Source: Sphingobacteriales bacterium
GTDB taxonomy: Bacteria > Bacteroidota > Bacteroidia > Chitinophagales > JADIYW01
Assembly: GCA_016719635.1 (NCBI GenBank)
Contig: JADJYT010000001.1
Span: 744,001-808,000, forward strand
Direction: 5' to 3'
Length of the DNA stretch: 64,000 nucleotides
Shown here: positions 1-8,280 of the stretch, piece by piece
Numbering within the stretch: the stretch's first letter is position 1
Layout: each line of letters opens with the position of its first letter
Program-made: the position numbers and the translations under genes
Notes under the pieces: model-generated
Seen by the model: only the letters and a program-made list of their open reading frames with translations
Database searches by the model: none
Told to the model about the DNA's origin: nothing

Positions 1-492
1 GACGGTATTTCAATTGCGTGGAGTCTGGTGGAATTTTTGCATAACAACAAAACGGCACATCCCAAAACGATGTTTGCCACCCACTATCATGAATTGAATG
101 AACTGGCAGATAAATTTCCGAGGATCAAAAACTATAATGTGGCCGTGAAAGAAGCCGGCAATAAAGTCCTCTTCTTGCGCAAGCTGATAGAGGGCGGCTC
201 GCAGCACAGTTTTGGTATCCACGTGGCTAAAATGGCCGGTATGCCTAATGAACTGATACAGCGGGCCAATGAAATCCTGCGGGAACTGGAGTCGCAGCGC
301 AACCTGGCCAGTGATGTGGCATCGACCTTAAAAAATCTTCCCTCCGGAAACGACGACTTCCAGTTGAATATGTTTGCGATGGATGACCCGAGGTTGCTGA
401 AACTGAAAGAAGTGCTGGAAAAAGTCAATATCAATACCCTGACACCGGTGGAAGCCCTGATGAAGCTGGATGAGTTAAGGAAATTGTTATGA
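1..492 (+). CDS. mutS: DNA mismatch repair protein MutS, C-terminal part (5' truncated by window)
   Basis: Only the end of the gene is present; the frame is open from base 1. The visible part is the C-terminal ATPase region: DGISIAWSLVE follows the usual Walker B segment, FATHYHELNELAD is the conserved histidine-containing switch, and FGIHVAKMAGMP precedes the helix-turn-helix dimerisation part. MutS recognises mispaired bases and recruits MutL. The protein ends with the variable tail and a short helical C-terminus (VEALMKLDELRKLL), as in full-length MutS, so the 3' end is intact. A tRNA promoter begins about 24 bases after the stop. Confidence 0.95.
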   Translation, partial: DGISIAWSLVEFLHNNKTAHPKTMFATHYHELNELADKFPRIKNYNVAVKEAGNKVLFLRKLIEGGSQHSFGIHVAKMAGMPNELIQRANEILRELESQRNLASDVASTLKNLPSGNDDFQLNMFAMDDPRLLKLKEVLEKVNINTLTPVEALMKLDELRKLL

Positions 493-515
493 ATTAAAAA
501 AATTCAACTCCCCTA

Positions 516-545
516 TTGTCAAAAATGAAAAGATTTCTATCTTTG
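516..545 (+). promoter_or_regulatory. Bacteroidota-type promoter for the tRNA-Gly/tRNA-Leu pair
   Basis: TTG at 516-518, a 19-base spacer, then TATCTTTG at 538-545. This matches the Bacteroidota sigma factor consensus (-33 TTG, -7 TAnnTTTG). The -7 box lies 22 bases before the first base of tRNA-Gly, so transcription would start a few bases upstream of the mature tRNA. Confidence 0.65.
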
Positions 546-567
546 CAGTCCGTTCTTTAAAATGTAT

Positions 568-643
568 GCGAAAGTAGCTCAGTTGGTAGAGCATCACCTT
601 GCCAAGGTGAGGGTCGCGGGTTCGAGTCTCGTCTTTCGCTCCA
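568..643 (+). tRNA. tRNA-Gly (anticodon GCC), CCA encoded
   Basis: Cloverleaf: acceptor GCGAAAG (568-574) pairs with CTTTCGC (633-639), discriminator T at 640, and CCA encoded at 641-643. The anticodon arm has stem TCACC/GGTGA and loop TTGCCAA, giving anticodon GCC. The T arm contains GGTTCGAGTC. Confidence 0.95.
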
Positions 644-646
644 GAA

Positions 647-670
647 GGAGTTTGTATAAACTCCTTTTTT
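647..670 (+). terminator. Terminator-like hairpin between the two tRNA genes
   Basis: GGAGTTT (647-653), loop GTAT, AAACTCC (658-664), followed by six T. It sits directly after the CCA of tRNA-Gly and only 8 bases before tRNA-Leu. It could attenuate read-through or serve as a processing signal. Confidence 0.5.
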
Positions 671-678
671 ATTTCAGT

Positions 679-762
679 GCCCGGGTGGTGGAATGGTAGA
701 CACGCAGGACTTAAAATCCTGTGGCCATCGCGGCTGTGCGGGTTCGAGTCCCGCCCCGGGTA
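679..762 (+). tRNA. tRNA-Leu (anticodon TAA)
   Basis: Acceptor GCCCGGG (679-685) pairs with CCCGGGT (755-761), including one G-T pair; discriminator A at 762; CCA is not encoded. The anticodon stem CAGGA/TCCTG encloses loop CTTAAAA, giving TAA. The long variable arm (TGGCCATCGCGGCTGT) fits a class II leucine tRNA, and the T arm is GCGGGTTCGAGTCCCGC. Confidence 0.95.
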
Positions 763-852
763 CGCTTTTTTGTTCCACATTTCCACCCATTTCTTATTAT
801 TTTCTGTTAATCAGTTCCATTATGTATTTTTATTGTACTAAAAAGACACGAT

Positions 853-2454
853 ATGGATTATCAGAACAGAAATTTTTGGGGATGGGGATATAAAGACTTC
901 AATCTGCCGGACGATGCGACTGCAAGATTGCTCAACGCATTACGAATGGGACTTGGTATTAAAGAATTCAATAAGATCCAGCCTGTAACGCTGAATCAGC
1001 TTCGCTTACGCGAGCCGAGGTTCAAACTGACGGAAGAACTTACATTATTCTGCAGCAGAGATACCGAACAGAGAGCTGGACATTCCTATGGGAAATCATT
1101 CCGGGATGTGTGGCGGGGCATGAACGGTATCTTTCCCAATCCGCCAGATTATGTTGCCTATCCGAAAAATGAAAATCAGATTTCCACTCTGTTTGATTTT
1201 GCCGCAACCAATCATATTGCGCTGATTCCATTTGGCGGCGGCTCCAGTGTTTGCGGCGGTGTAGAACCATTAATTCCGCCACACTATAACGGCTGCATCA
1301 CAGTGGATATGCTGCATTTTGACAAGGTGCTGGAAGTGGATAAAACCAGCCGGAGTGCGCGGATACAAGCCGGCATCTTCGGTCTTGATCTGGAACAGCA
1401 GTTAAAAGGATACGGGCTGACATTGCGGCATTTTCCTCAGAGTCTGGAATTTTCCACGCTGGGCGGCTGGATTGCCACCCGTTCCGGCGGACACTTTGCC
1501 ACATTGTTTACGCATATAGATGAATTTGTTCAATCGGTAAGAATGATGACTCCTACGGGCGGCATTTTACATTCCCGCCGCCTTCCCGGCTCAGGCGCCG
1601 GGCCCTCGGAAGAACGATTGGTTTGTGGCTCTGAAGGCACTTTAGGCATCATTACAGAAGCGTGGATGCGCCTGCAGGATATTCCAACCTGCAAAGCAAC
1701 AGCCACCTTGTTGTTCCGCGATTTCGCTAAAGGAGCTGAGGCCTGCCGATTGCTCTCTCAGTCGGGATTAAATCCTTCCAATGCCCGGCTGATAAGTGCC
1801 CTTGAAGCATTCTCCAACGGATTAGGTGATGGCGTACACACAGTGCTGATTCTGGGTTTTGAATCAGCGCATTTTGCCGTGGATGATAACCTGAAGAAAG
1901 CGACAGCACTTTGTCTGGATGCAGGAGGCACTTTATCCGCCAATGCTTCTTTTGAAAAGACTGAAGATCCGGATGCTATGGAATGGAAGAAATCTTTCAT
2001 CCGCGCACCTTATATCCGCGATCTGCTGATGTGTCACGGACTGATTGCCGAGACATTTGAAACCGCGGTAACCTGGGATAAGTTTACCGAATTCCACAAT
2101 GCGGTAGAACAGGGCGTTTACTGTGCCTTAAAACAACAAGGCATGCAGGGTATCATCACCTGCCGATTCACCCATATTTATCCGGACGGCCCGGCTCCGT
2201 ATTATACTGTAATTGCAAAAGGGAAACCCGGACAGCAACTCGAAGAATGGGATTTCATCAAGAAAACGGTATCAGAAATTCTTATAGAAAAGGGCGGAAC
2301 GATCACACACCACCATGCCGTCGGGCGCGACCACAGGCCGTATTACAAAATGCAGTCGAGTGCTACTTTTCAGCAGATGCTGAAACATGCCAAAACAACC
2401 GTTGATGCCGGATGGATATTAAATCCAGGGGCTTTAATTAACAAAGAGGCATAG
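853..2454 (+). CDS. FAD-binding oxidoreductase, alkyldihydroxyacetonephosphate synthase-like
   Basis: 533 aa. It has the vanillyl-alcohol-oxidase-type FAD fold: an N-terminal lead with RDTEQRAGHSYGKS (residues 69-82), the PP-loop PFGGGSSVCGG (126-136), SEGTLGIITEAW (260-271), and a cap domain ending in a histidine-rich stretch HHHAVGRDHRPYY (486-498). The His run and the N-terminal RxGHSYGKSxxD block are typical of alkylglycerone-phosphate synthase, which swaps the acyl chain of acyl-DHAP for a fatty alcohol in ether lipid synthesis. Family assignment is firm; the exact substrate is inferred, because bacterial homologues have mixed annotations (GlcD-like). It stands alone after the tRNAs, 90 bases downstream of tRNA-Leu. 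Confidence 0.8.
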   Translation: MDYQNRNFWGWGYKDFNLPDDATARLLNALRMGLGIKEFNKIQPVTLNQLRLREPRFKLTEELTLFCSRDTEQRAGHSYGKSFRDVWRGMNGIFPNPPDYVAYPKNENQISTLFDFAATNHIALIPFGGGSSVCGGVEPLIPPHYNGCITVDMLHFDKVLEVDKTSRSARIQAGIFGLDLEQQLKGYGLTLRHFPQSLEFSTLGGWIATRSGGHFATLFTHIDEFVQSVRMMTPTGGILHSRRLPGSGAGPSEERLVCGSEGTLGIITEAWMRLQDIPTCKATATLLFRDFAKGAEACRLLSQSGLNPSNARLISALEAFSNGLGDGVHTVLILGFESAHFAVDDNLKKATALCLDAGGTLSANASFEKTEDPDAMEWKKSFIRAPYIRDLLMCHGLIAETFETAVTWDKFTEFHNAVEQGVYCALKQQGMQGIITCRFTHIYPDGPAPYYTVIAKGKPGQQLEEWDFIKKTVSEILIEKGGTITHHHAVGRDHRPYYKMQSSATFQQMLKHAKTTVDAGWILNPGALINKEA

Positions 2455-2509
2455 TTTTTAGTCTGGCATCTGATAAGTAAGGCAACAGAACGGCAATAAA
2501 CAGAACTGG

Positions 2510-4003
2510 TTATCTTTTTGCCAGCTCCACAAAGATATCCCACAGTTCTTCGTAGGGGATGATTTCCCATTCGGCAATGATGTGCTTTCTGTCGCGCAGA
2601 TTCTGGATTTCCTGCCAGTCAGCCTTGTGCAGTACCTTGTAATCAAAACCTGATTTTTCAGATTTGAGCAAAAGGCTTAAAAACAGGTGATTCCGTTTGT
2701 AAGTATTATCGTTGAGGTAACGGGAGCGGTACACCCGAAGTGCGTCCATTTTATGGAATACCATGGCGTCCTCTCCGCGGGCGAATTGAAACAGCAATTC
2801 AATGATACGGATGGCGAAATTGAAACCGGATTTATCTTTTGAATTCACCGGCACGGAATTCAAGAATTTCGGCAAACTGAATTTCTTATAGTCTCCATTA
2901 TTCAGATAATTATCCAGAAACACCAAGTATGCATGGTAAATTTTCCATTTTTCTGTCATCCTGTCAACCTGATTCTTAAATGAATTGTTATCTATTACTT
3001 CTTCGTATACTCTGTATGAATCTTTTACATTATTATTATGCAGATAAAGCTTAAACTCAGTCTCCTTTAATAAAAACCAATTATAATAATTTACAGGTAT
3101 TTGAAGTGCTTTTTCTGTTTTTATTAGTTTAATAGCTTCTTCAAACTTTTTGAGTGACAAATAAGTATTTAATCTAAAAAATAAGATGATAATTTTTCTT
3201 GTATTTGTATAAGTTAACGTGTTCTCTGTCATTATGTATTCCGCTTCATCGCAAATAGAAATAATACTATCAAGCTTATTACTCTTTTGATAATATTCCA
3301 ACGCTAAAAAGAAATAAAAGAAGTCAATTTCATAACTTTCTAGCAACTTTCTTAGTTGTGTCATTTCAAGTAAAATCAACTCAACTTCTTTTAACAAATC
3401 ATCTGTGATAGGCGATTGATTATCTAATTTTATAGAAGATTTATAAAAAAGGAACTTAGCATATTGCTCCTTTCCTGACAAATCTAAATAGCTTAGATAT
3501 TTTTCCTGTTCTTTATTAAATGATTTTTGATCACCTTTTACAGAATAATAGCTAAGCATATAAAAACTATAATTCTTGAGAATATCATAAAATTTAAATT
3601 GTTTTGCTTTCGGCAAACTGTCCTGAACTAACTCATACACCAATTTAGAAGTACCAGTTAATTTTAATAAAACTTCAATAATGTGGTTATTTGTTAAGCA
3701 TTCATAATATGCCTGGCTTTGTGAGTTTACAAAAACATCTTCATTGTCAAACAATAATACTGTACGCATTAGTTTTGACCTGAATCTGGATTTTAACTTT
3801 CTGTACTTTGCATCTTTTTCTGTGGAACCATATAAATATTTTGCAGCTGAAGCATCATCGGTGATTTTACCATTCTCAAGACCTTCATAAAGTCGATAAT
3901 AAAGATTCTCTTTAGTTTGATGTAATAATGTTTTATCCAATACATCTATTTTTGACAGGCACTTTCGGTTAAGTACCTTAACTAATTCTTTTAATGCTTC
4001 CAT
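2510..4003 (-). CDS. Hypothetical protein, mostly helical, 497 aa
   Basis: A long uninterrupted frame without a family I recognise. No signal peptide or membrane segment is visible. The sequence is rich in Leu, Lys, Tyr, Phe and Asn and reads as consecutive amphipathic helices, so a TPR-like alpha-solenoid is possible, but no repeat register is clear. The N-terminal two thirds (about 2950-4003) are markedly AT-rich, while the last 140 codons (2510-2930) match the composition of the neighbours; this may reflect acquisition or relaxed codon use. It ends 56 bases from the stop of the convergent FAD enzyme gene. Confidence 0.7.
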   Translation of the reverse strand: MEALKELVKVLNRKCLSKIDVLDKTLLHQTKENLYYRLYEGLENGKITDDASAAKYLYGSTEKDAKYRKLKSRFRSKLMRTVLLFDNEDVFVNSQSQAYYECLTNNHIIEVLLKLTGTSKLVYELVQDSLPKAKQFKFYDILKNYSFYMLSYYSVKGDQKSFNKEQEKYLSYLDLSGKEQYAKFLFYKSSIKLDNQSPITDDLLKEVELILLEMTQLRKLLESYEIDFFYFFLALEYYQKSNKLDSIISICDEAEYIMTENTLTYTNTRKIIILFFRLNTYLSLKKFEEAIKLIKTEKALQIPVNYYNWFLLKETEFKLYLHNNNVKDSYRVYEEVIDNNSFKNQVDRMTEKWKIYHAYLVFLDNYLNNGDYKKFSLPKFLNSVPVNSKDKSGFNFAIRIIELLFQFARGEDAMVFHKMDALRVYRSRYLNDNTYKRNHLFLSLLLKSEKSGFDYKVLHKADWQEIQNLRDRKHIIAEWEIIPYEELWDIFVELAKR

Positions 4004-4477
4004 AAGTCACATTTTTGCAATAAACAAAATTAACAATTAACTGTAAATTAAACAATTACAATAATAATATGCAATTTAATGAATAATCATGGAAGTCACA
4101 AATAAAATGATCCGCTGATTGCTTTCAACAGAATTATATATCAACTTTGAGTCGTTGAGCAGTATATACGTTTCCTGTAATACCACTGAATGCCCAACTT
4201 TCAATGGTGTTTACGAGATCCCTGATTAGAAAACATAACCCGGATTACAAACAAAAGGATACTGCTAACACTCAATTTCATAAAACCCAACATAAACAAC
4301 CTTTGTCACAAAAATGAAATAAAAACCCAACAAACCCACATATAACTGTGTGATTTACAATTATTTGTATTCACAAAATCATATTAACCCTACATTATGA
4401 ATAGTCACTTCTTTGCACAAACTGTAATCAACACTTGGTAATAAGTATCCATATTTGCATTAACAAATCGCAACAAT
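4004..4477. other. AT-rich divergent intergenic region
   Basis: 474 bases between the starts of the unknown 497-aa gene and the repeat-peptide gene. No open frame of note. A short hairpin CACA-TATAAC-TGTG occurs near 4337-4350. A weak -7-like element, CATATTTG (4450-4457), lies 20 bases before the repeat-peptide start, but I find no TTG at the right distance. Confidence 0.4.
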
Positions 4478-4717
4478 ATGGAATTTTTAGTTTCTATTCT
4501 TTTCGCTATTTCAACACTTTTCTTAGGTGTTGATCCTAACTCAGGTAACAGAATAGTTGATCCTAATTCAGGTAATAAGATTATAGTTGATCCTAATTCT
4601 GGCAATAAAGGAGTTGATCCTAATTCTGGCAATAAAGGAGTTGATCCTAATTCTGGTAATAAAGGAGTTGACCCTAATTCTGGTAACAGAACAGTTGATC
4701 CTAACTCTGGTAATTAA
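4478..4717 (+). CDS. Small secreted repeat protein with seven VDPNSGN units
   Basis: 79 aa. Residues 1-17 form a short hydrophobic signal-like segment (MEFLVSILFAISTLFLG). The rest is only repeats: VDPNSGN seven times, separated by two- or three-residue linkers (RI, KII, KG, KG, KG, RT) and ending on the last Asn. The first Val is residue 18, directly after the hydrophobic segment. Codons vary silently between units (AAC/AAT, TCA/TCT, GGT/GGC), which suggests selection on the peptide. A strong terminator follows at 4770, so this is a self-contained transcription unit. I know no family for it. A secreted repeat peptide or a precursor cut into short peptides is conceivable; both are inference. 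Confidence 0.6.
   Translation: MEFLVSILFAISTLFLGVDPNSGNRIVDPNSGNKIIVDPNSGNKGVDPNSGNKGVDPNSGNKGVDPNSGNRTVDPNSGN
4529..4714 (+). repeat. 27-bp tandem repeat encoding VDPNSGN-xx
   Basis: Seven units starting at 4529, 4556, 4586, 4613, 4640, 4667 and 4694. The period is 27 bases except one 30-base unit (extra Ile codon). The three central units are nearly identical; the outer ones differ at synonymous positions. Confidence 0.9.
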
Positions 4718-4769
4718 TTTGTTTTATCCCCCCACTATTATATAAAATAGTTAGTAGTTTAGTTCTTAC

Positions 4770-4800
4770 ACGGAGTGGTTTCGCCACTCCGTATTTTTAT
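4770..4800 (+). terminator. Rho-independent terminator after the repeat-peptide gene
   Basis: ACGGAGTGG (4770-4778), loop TTTCG, CCACTCCGT (4784-4792): nine perfect base pairs followed by ATTTTTATTTT. It lies 53 bases past the stop codon. Confidence 0.8.
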
Positions 4801-4984
4801 TTTAAATCTAAAGCAGAGAAGACGTTCTAACTAAGTATATTTTCTCTGCCTGGCGGCAGACAGGTCCCCGTACCTCGTGGAAATGACAAGATGCTGGTAA
4901 TAGCAAACTAGTGTTATAGACGGCTAAGGGTGCGTGAAAACAGCATAGGTTGCTTCACTGCGTTCGCAATGACGTAAAAGTAAT

Positions 4985-5422
4985 TTAAAACGGAATCGGA
5001 ACAGAAGTGGCTATCAGGTTGGAACTGGCTTTCGAAAGGAGCTTATTTTCCTGATTGTATAATTTAGCCTCTGCGTGCAGTACATTTTTTCCCGCCCGGA
5101 TAATGATACCCTCTCCAATAATTGTCTCACCGGCTTTGGCGCTGTTCAGGTAATCTATATTCATATTGATGGTGGCATAGCCGGTTGGACGGCCGATGGT
5201 AAAGCCGGCAGCGCCCATCAGCTCATCCAGCATGGCAGCGGCAATACCGCCGTGAAGGATTCCTATCGGATTCAGCATATATTTTTCTACTGTAAACTGC
5301 ATTTTCACCTTGCCTTCCTCCACGTCCAGCACCCTGGCATTCATCCAGTCCATCAGCGGATAATCAAACAGCCATTTCTCCTGGCCTATCTGAGTTTTAA
5401 ATAATGCTACTCGTTTGTTCAT
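4985..5422 (-). CDS. PaaI-family hotdog thioesterase
   Basis: 145 aa, the usual length for a single hotdog domain. The family signature HGGIAAAMLDELMGAAGF (about residues 58-75) has the HGG turn and the acidic residue of the central helix used in thioester hydrolysis. The family hydrolyses acyl-CoA or aryl-CoA esters in the cytoplasm; the substrate here is unknown. It is followed on its strand by a 260-base stretch without genes and preceded by a heptamer repeat array, and does not appear to be in an operon. Confidence 0.85.
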   Translation of the reverse strand: MNKRVALFKTQIGQEKWLFDYPLMDWMNARVLDVEEGKVKMQFTVEKYMLNPIGILHGGIAAAMLDELMGAAGFTIGRPTGYATINMNIDYLNSAKAGETIIGEGIIIRAGKNVLHAEAKLYNQENKLLSKASSNLIATSVPIPF

Positions 5423-5517
5423 AAAATACTATTTGCAAATTATCAGAGCTTTGTCTTCATTTTCATCAGGTTTTCTCCTCGTTCCTCGTCGAAAGGACAC
5501 AGGGTGGTATAAACCTC

Positions 5518-5566
5518 CCATTCTCCATTCTCCATTCTCCATTCTCCATTCTCCATTCTCCATTCT
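5518..5566. repeat. (CCATTCT)x7 heptamer array
   Basis: Seven perfect tandem copies of CCATTCT. The array lies 11 bases beyond the stop codon of prfC and ends the gap to the thioesterase gene. No reading frame uses it. Arrays of this type expand by slippage. Confidence 0.95.
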
Positions 5567-5576
5567 CAATCTATCC

Positions 5577-7181
5577 TCACACCACCACTTCGTCCCTGTT
5601 AAACTCAGAGGTCAGGTGAAAGTGAATGTCTGGATAATCCTGTTTAGTCAGACGCAATATCCACTCCGAACTCGCCAGAAATACCGGCTGATTTTCCTTA
5701 TCAAATGCAATATAATTGGATTTGGTTCGGATAAACTCATTCAGTTTCGCAGGATTTTCACTAGTCAGCCAGCATGCCTTGTAATACTGCAAAGGCTTAA
5801 ACTGACAGGATGCACCGTACTCATTCAACAGACGGTACTGAATCACTTCAAACTGCAGCTCTCCCACCGTTCCGACAATCTTTGCCTGAGTGGTATGTAC
5901 GGTAAACAACTGCGCCACCCCCTCTTCCGTCAGCTGACGGATACCTTTTTCCAGTTGTTTTGTCTTCATCGGATCGGTGTTCACCATTTCCTTGAAAATT
6001 TCAGGAGAGAAACTCGGAATCCCTTTGAACACCATATCTTCTCCCTCTGTCAGTGTATCTCCAATCTTGAAATTGCCGGTATCGTTCATACCAATCACAT
6101 CGCCGGGGTAGGCGTCCTCCACGATATTTTTATCGGAAGCCATGAAGGTCACGGGATTACTGAAACGCAGTTCTTTCTTCAAACGGGTGTGATAATAAAA
6201 TTTATTGCGTTCAAATCTGCCGGAACAAACCCTTAAAAAGGCTATCCTGCTCCGGTGATTCGGGTCAATGTTCGCATGTATCTTAAAAACAAAACCTGTC
6301 ATTTTCTCTTCCGTCGGCATCACCACACGGGTATTGGTATTTCTGCCTCGCGGCGACGGTGCAATTCGGATGAATGTTTCCAGCAGCTCGCGCACCCCGA
6401 AATTATTGACCCCGGAGCCGAAGAACACCGGTGCTATCTCACCGCTTTTGTAGGTCTCCTGGTCAAATGGTTCATAAACGCCTTCCAGCAGTTCCACATC
6501 TTCGCGGAGCTTAGCGGCATCCCTCGCCTCAATTTGTTTATCCAATTCCGGATCGCTCAAGTCCTTAATGCTCACATACTCCTCTTCCACTTTAGTTCCG
6601 GATGCGCGGAACAGGTTCAGCTGTTTGTCGTATAGATTGTACACACCTTTGAAATGCGTACCACTGTTAATCGGCCAGGAAAGCGGACGAACCTGTATCA
6701 GTAACTTCTGTTCCAGTTCATCCAGTAAATCAAACGGATCTTTTCCGTCGCGGTCCATCTTGTTGATGAAAACAATCACCGGCGTATTGCGCATCCGGCA
6801 GACTTCCATGAGTTTTTCCGTCTGCATCTCCACCCCTTTCACACAATCCACTACCAGGATAACACTGTCGACCGCTGTCAGCGTCCGATAGGTATCTTCC
6901 GCAAAATCTTTGTGGCCGGGTGTATCCAGCAGGTTAATCAGTGTATCCTGATATTCGAAGGTCATGACGGAAGTGGCTACCGAGATCCCCCGTTGCTTTT
7001 CAATCTCCATAAAGTCGGATGTCGCCGACTTCTTTATCTTATTGGACTTAACGGCACCGGCTGTCTGTATGGCACCGCCGTATAGCAGGAATTTCTCCGT
7101 AAGCGTTGTTTTTCCGGCATCCGGGTGGGAAATGATGGCAAATGTTTTTCGTCGGTGTATTTCGTCGGTAATGATAGACAT
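5577..7181 (-). CDS. prfC: Peptide chain release factor 3
   Basis: 534 aa, full length. This translational GTPase removes RF1/RF2 from the ribosome after peptide release. The GTPase domain shows G1 HPDAGKTT (19-26), the switch I region KQRGISVATSV (62-72), G3 DTPGH (86-90) and G4 NKMD (140-143). The RGISV form of switch I separates RF3 from EF-G (RGITI). Domain II and the RF3-type C-terminal domain follow without interruption. A monocistronic unit between the thioesterase and the potassium channel genes. Confidence 0.95.
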   Translation of the reverse strand: MSIITDEIHRRKTFAIISHPDAGKTTLTEKFLLYGGAIQTAGAVKSNKIKKSATSDFMEIEKQRGISVATSVMTFEYQDTLINLLDTPGHKDFAEDTYRTLTAVDSVILVVDCVKGVEMQTEKLMEVCRMRNTPVIVFINKMDRDGKDPFDLLDELEQKLLIQVRPLSWPINSGTHFKGVYNLYDKQLNLFRASGTKVEEEYVSIKDLSDPELDKQIEARDAAKLREDVELLEGVYEPFDQETYKSGEIAPVFFGSGVNNFGVRELLETFIRIAPSPRGRNTNTRVVMPTEEKMTGFVFKIHANIDPNHRSRIAFLRVCSGRFERNKFYYHTRLKKELRFSNPVTFMASDKNIVEDAYPGDVIGMNDTGNFKIGDTLTEGEDMVFKGIPSFSPEIFKEMVNTDPMKTKQLEKGIRQLTEEGVAQLFTVHTTQAKIVGTVGELQFEVIQYRLLNEYGASCQFKPLQYYKACWLTSENPAKLNEFIRTKSNYIAFDKENQPVFLASSEWILRLTKQDYPDIHFHLTSEFNRDEVVV

Positions 7182-7252
7182 TTCAGGAATCGTAAATGTA
7201 ATTAATCTGCAAAAATAAGCATTATCAGATTAGCGAATCATGAAATATTAAG

Positions 7253-8188
7253 TCAATCCAACGGAATGGTGGAATTGAATTTGGAGAAATCGACATAATT
7301 GACGCTTTCATGACTCGTCAGTATCTTTTCAAATCGGGCATTCCAAATAATCTCTTCTTTACGGAAAGAAGTATTGGTGAAGGTATCCTGACTATAGGAT
7401 TGGTCATATACTTTCAACTGCAGCATAAACTCGGGTTCACTCGAATCAAACTCCTGTCTGGACATACCGAAAAGCGGGCTTGATTCATTAACCGGATGCA
7501 CAATCGTCCACGAGGAAGCCAGGAAGATGATCTCTTTTCTCTCCAGTTCCAGCTCAAAATACTGACGCACCGCAGAACCATCTACCTCTGTAATCAAGGA
7601 AGCAATAAGGCGTGCTTCTGCATTTTGCAGCTGATGATTTAATTTATTGGCAAGCCGGAACATAAAGGCATGACCTTCCTTGTAGGGAGCAAATACACCT
7701 ATCTTTGAAAACATCACTTTTGGAATTGGTCGTGAAAATCGTCCGTATAACAGACCGGTTACAATGGCAAAATACAAAACACCGGAAAGCGCATCAAAAG
7801 CAGCTGCAAAGCTGGCAATATTGGTGGCAGGGTTTATCCGCCCGTATCCTACAGTGGCGAAAGTTTGAGAGCTGAAAAAAAATAATTCAAAATAATTACA
7901 CCAAAGCGTATTCGATTCAAGGCCGTGAAAATGAGCAGGGCCCAGCAAAAAATAGTAAATAAGTGAAAAGAACGCATTGGAAAAGAAGAAACATATAATA
8001 ACAATAGCCAGGAAGTACGGCCATTTCGTGTTAATCATCCAGTGAAAGAAACTGAATTGCTCAAAAAAAGTCAGGCCATTCTGCTTTACATTAAAAGAAC
8101 CATCCTTGTTCAAGATGCGCTGATTCTTACCTATGGCAGAACTTCCAAAACCGAATTCCTTGCCTTTTACCTTTAATCGTTTGAACAT
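7253..8188 (-). CDS. Inward-rectifier potassium channel, KirBac type
   Basis: 311 aa. The N-terminal cytoplasmic part RILNKDGSFNV (24-34) is the conserved Kir slide-helix lead. Two membrane helices (about 56-82 and 128-150) flank the pore helix and selectivity filter TVGYGR (112-117). The C-terminal half (about 155-311) is the immunoglobulin-like Kir cytoplasmic domain. It conducts K+ across the inner membrane as a tetramer. Gene and domain lengths match KirBac proteins. It is transcribed away from the adhesin locus that starts at 8281. Confidence 0.92.
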   Translation of the reverse strand: MFKRLKVKGKEFGFGSSAIGKNQRILNKDGSFNVKQNGLTFFEQFSFFHWMINTKWPYFLAIVIICFFFSNAFFSLIYYFLLGPAHFHGLESNTLWCNYFELFFFSSQTFATVGYGRINPATNIASFAAAFDALSGVLYFAIVTGLLYGRFSRPIPKVMFSKIGVFAPYKEGHAFMFRLANKLNHQLQNAEARLIASLITEVDGSAVRQYFELELERKEIIFLASSWTIVHPVNESSPLFGMSRQEFDSSEPEFMLQLKVYDQSYSQDTFTNTSFRKEEIIWNARFEKILTSHESVNYVDFSKFNSTIPLD

Positions 8189-8280
8189 CTACTGATTTTT
8201 TCTTTGTAAAGATGCTGATTTGTATGTAAATGTTTGGTAAATTTGTTTGAAATCGAAAACTCCAATATCAACACCTTCAT

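Noticed and set aside
4405..4632. Minus-strand ORF reading PELGST repeats
   Set aside because: It is the mirror of the VDPNSGN repeat; it starts inside the array, lacks a signal, and its repeat follows automatically from the 27-base period.
4850..4980. TGCCTGGCGGCAGACAGG and TTCACTGCGTTCGCAATGACG segments
   Set aside because: They resemble interspersed intergenic repeats of related genomes, but only one copy of each is in the window, so repeat status cannot be shown.
5415..6236. 273-codon plus-strand ORF opposite prfC
   Set aside because: Fully antisense to a well-conserved gene, no recognisable domain, composition of a frame shadow.
8219..8245. Promoter TTTG...TAAATTTG before the first adhesin gene
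   Set aside because: The -7 box TAAATTTG (8238-8245) is good, but the nearest TTTG leaves only 15 bases of spacer.
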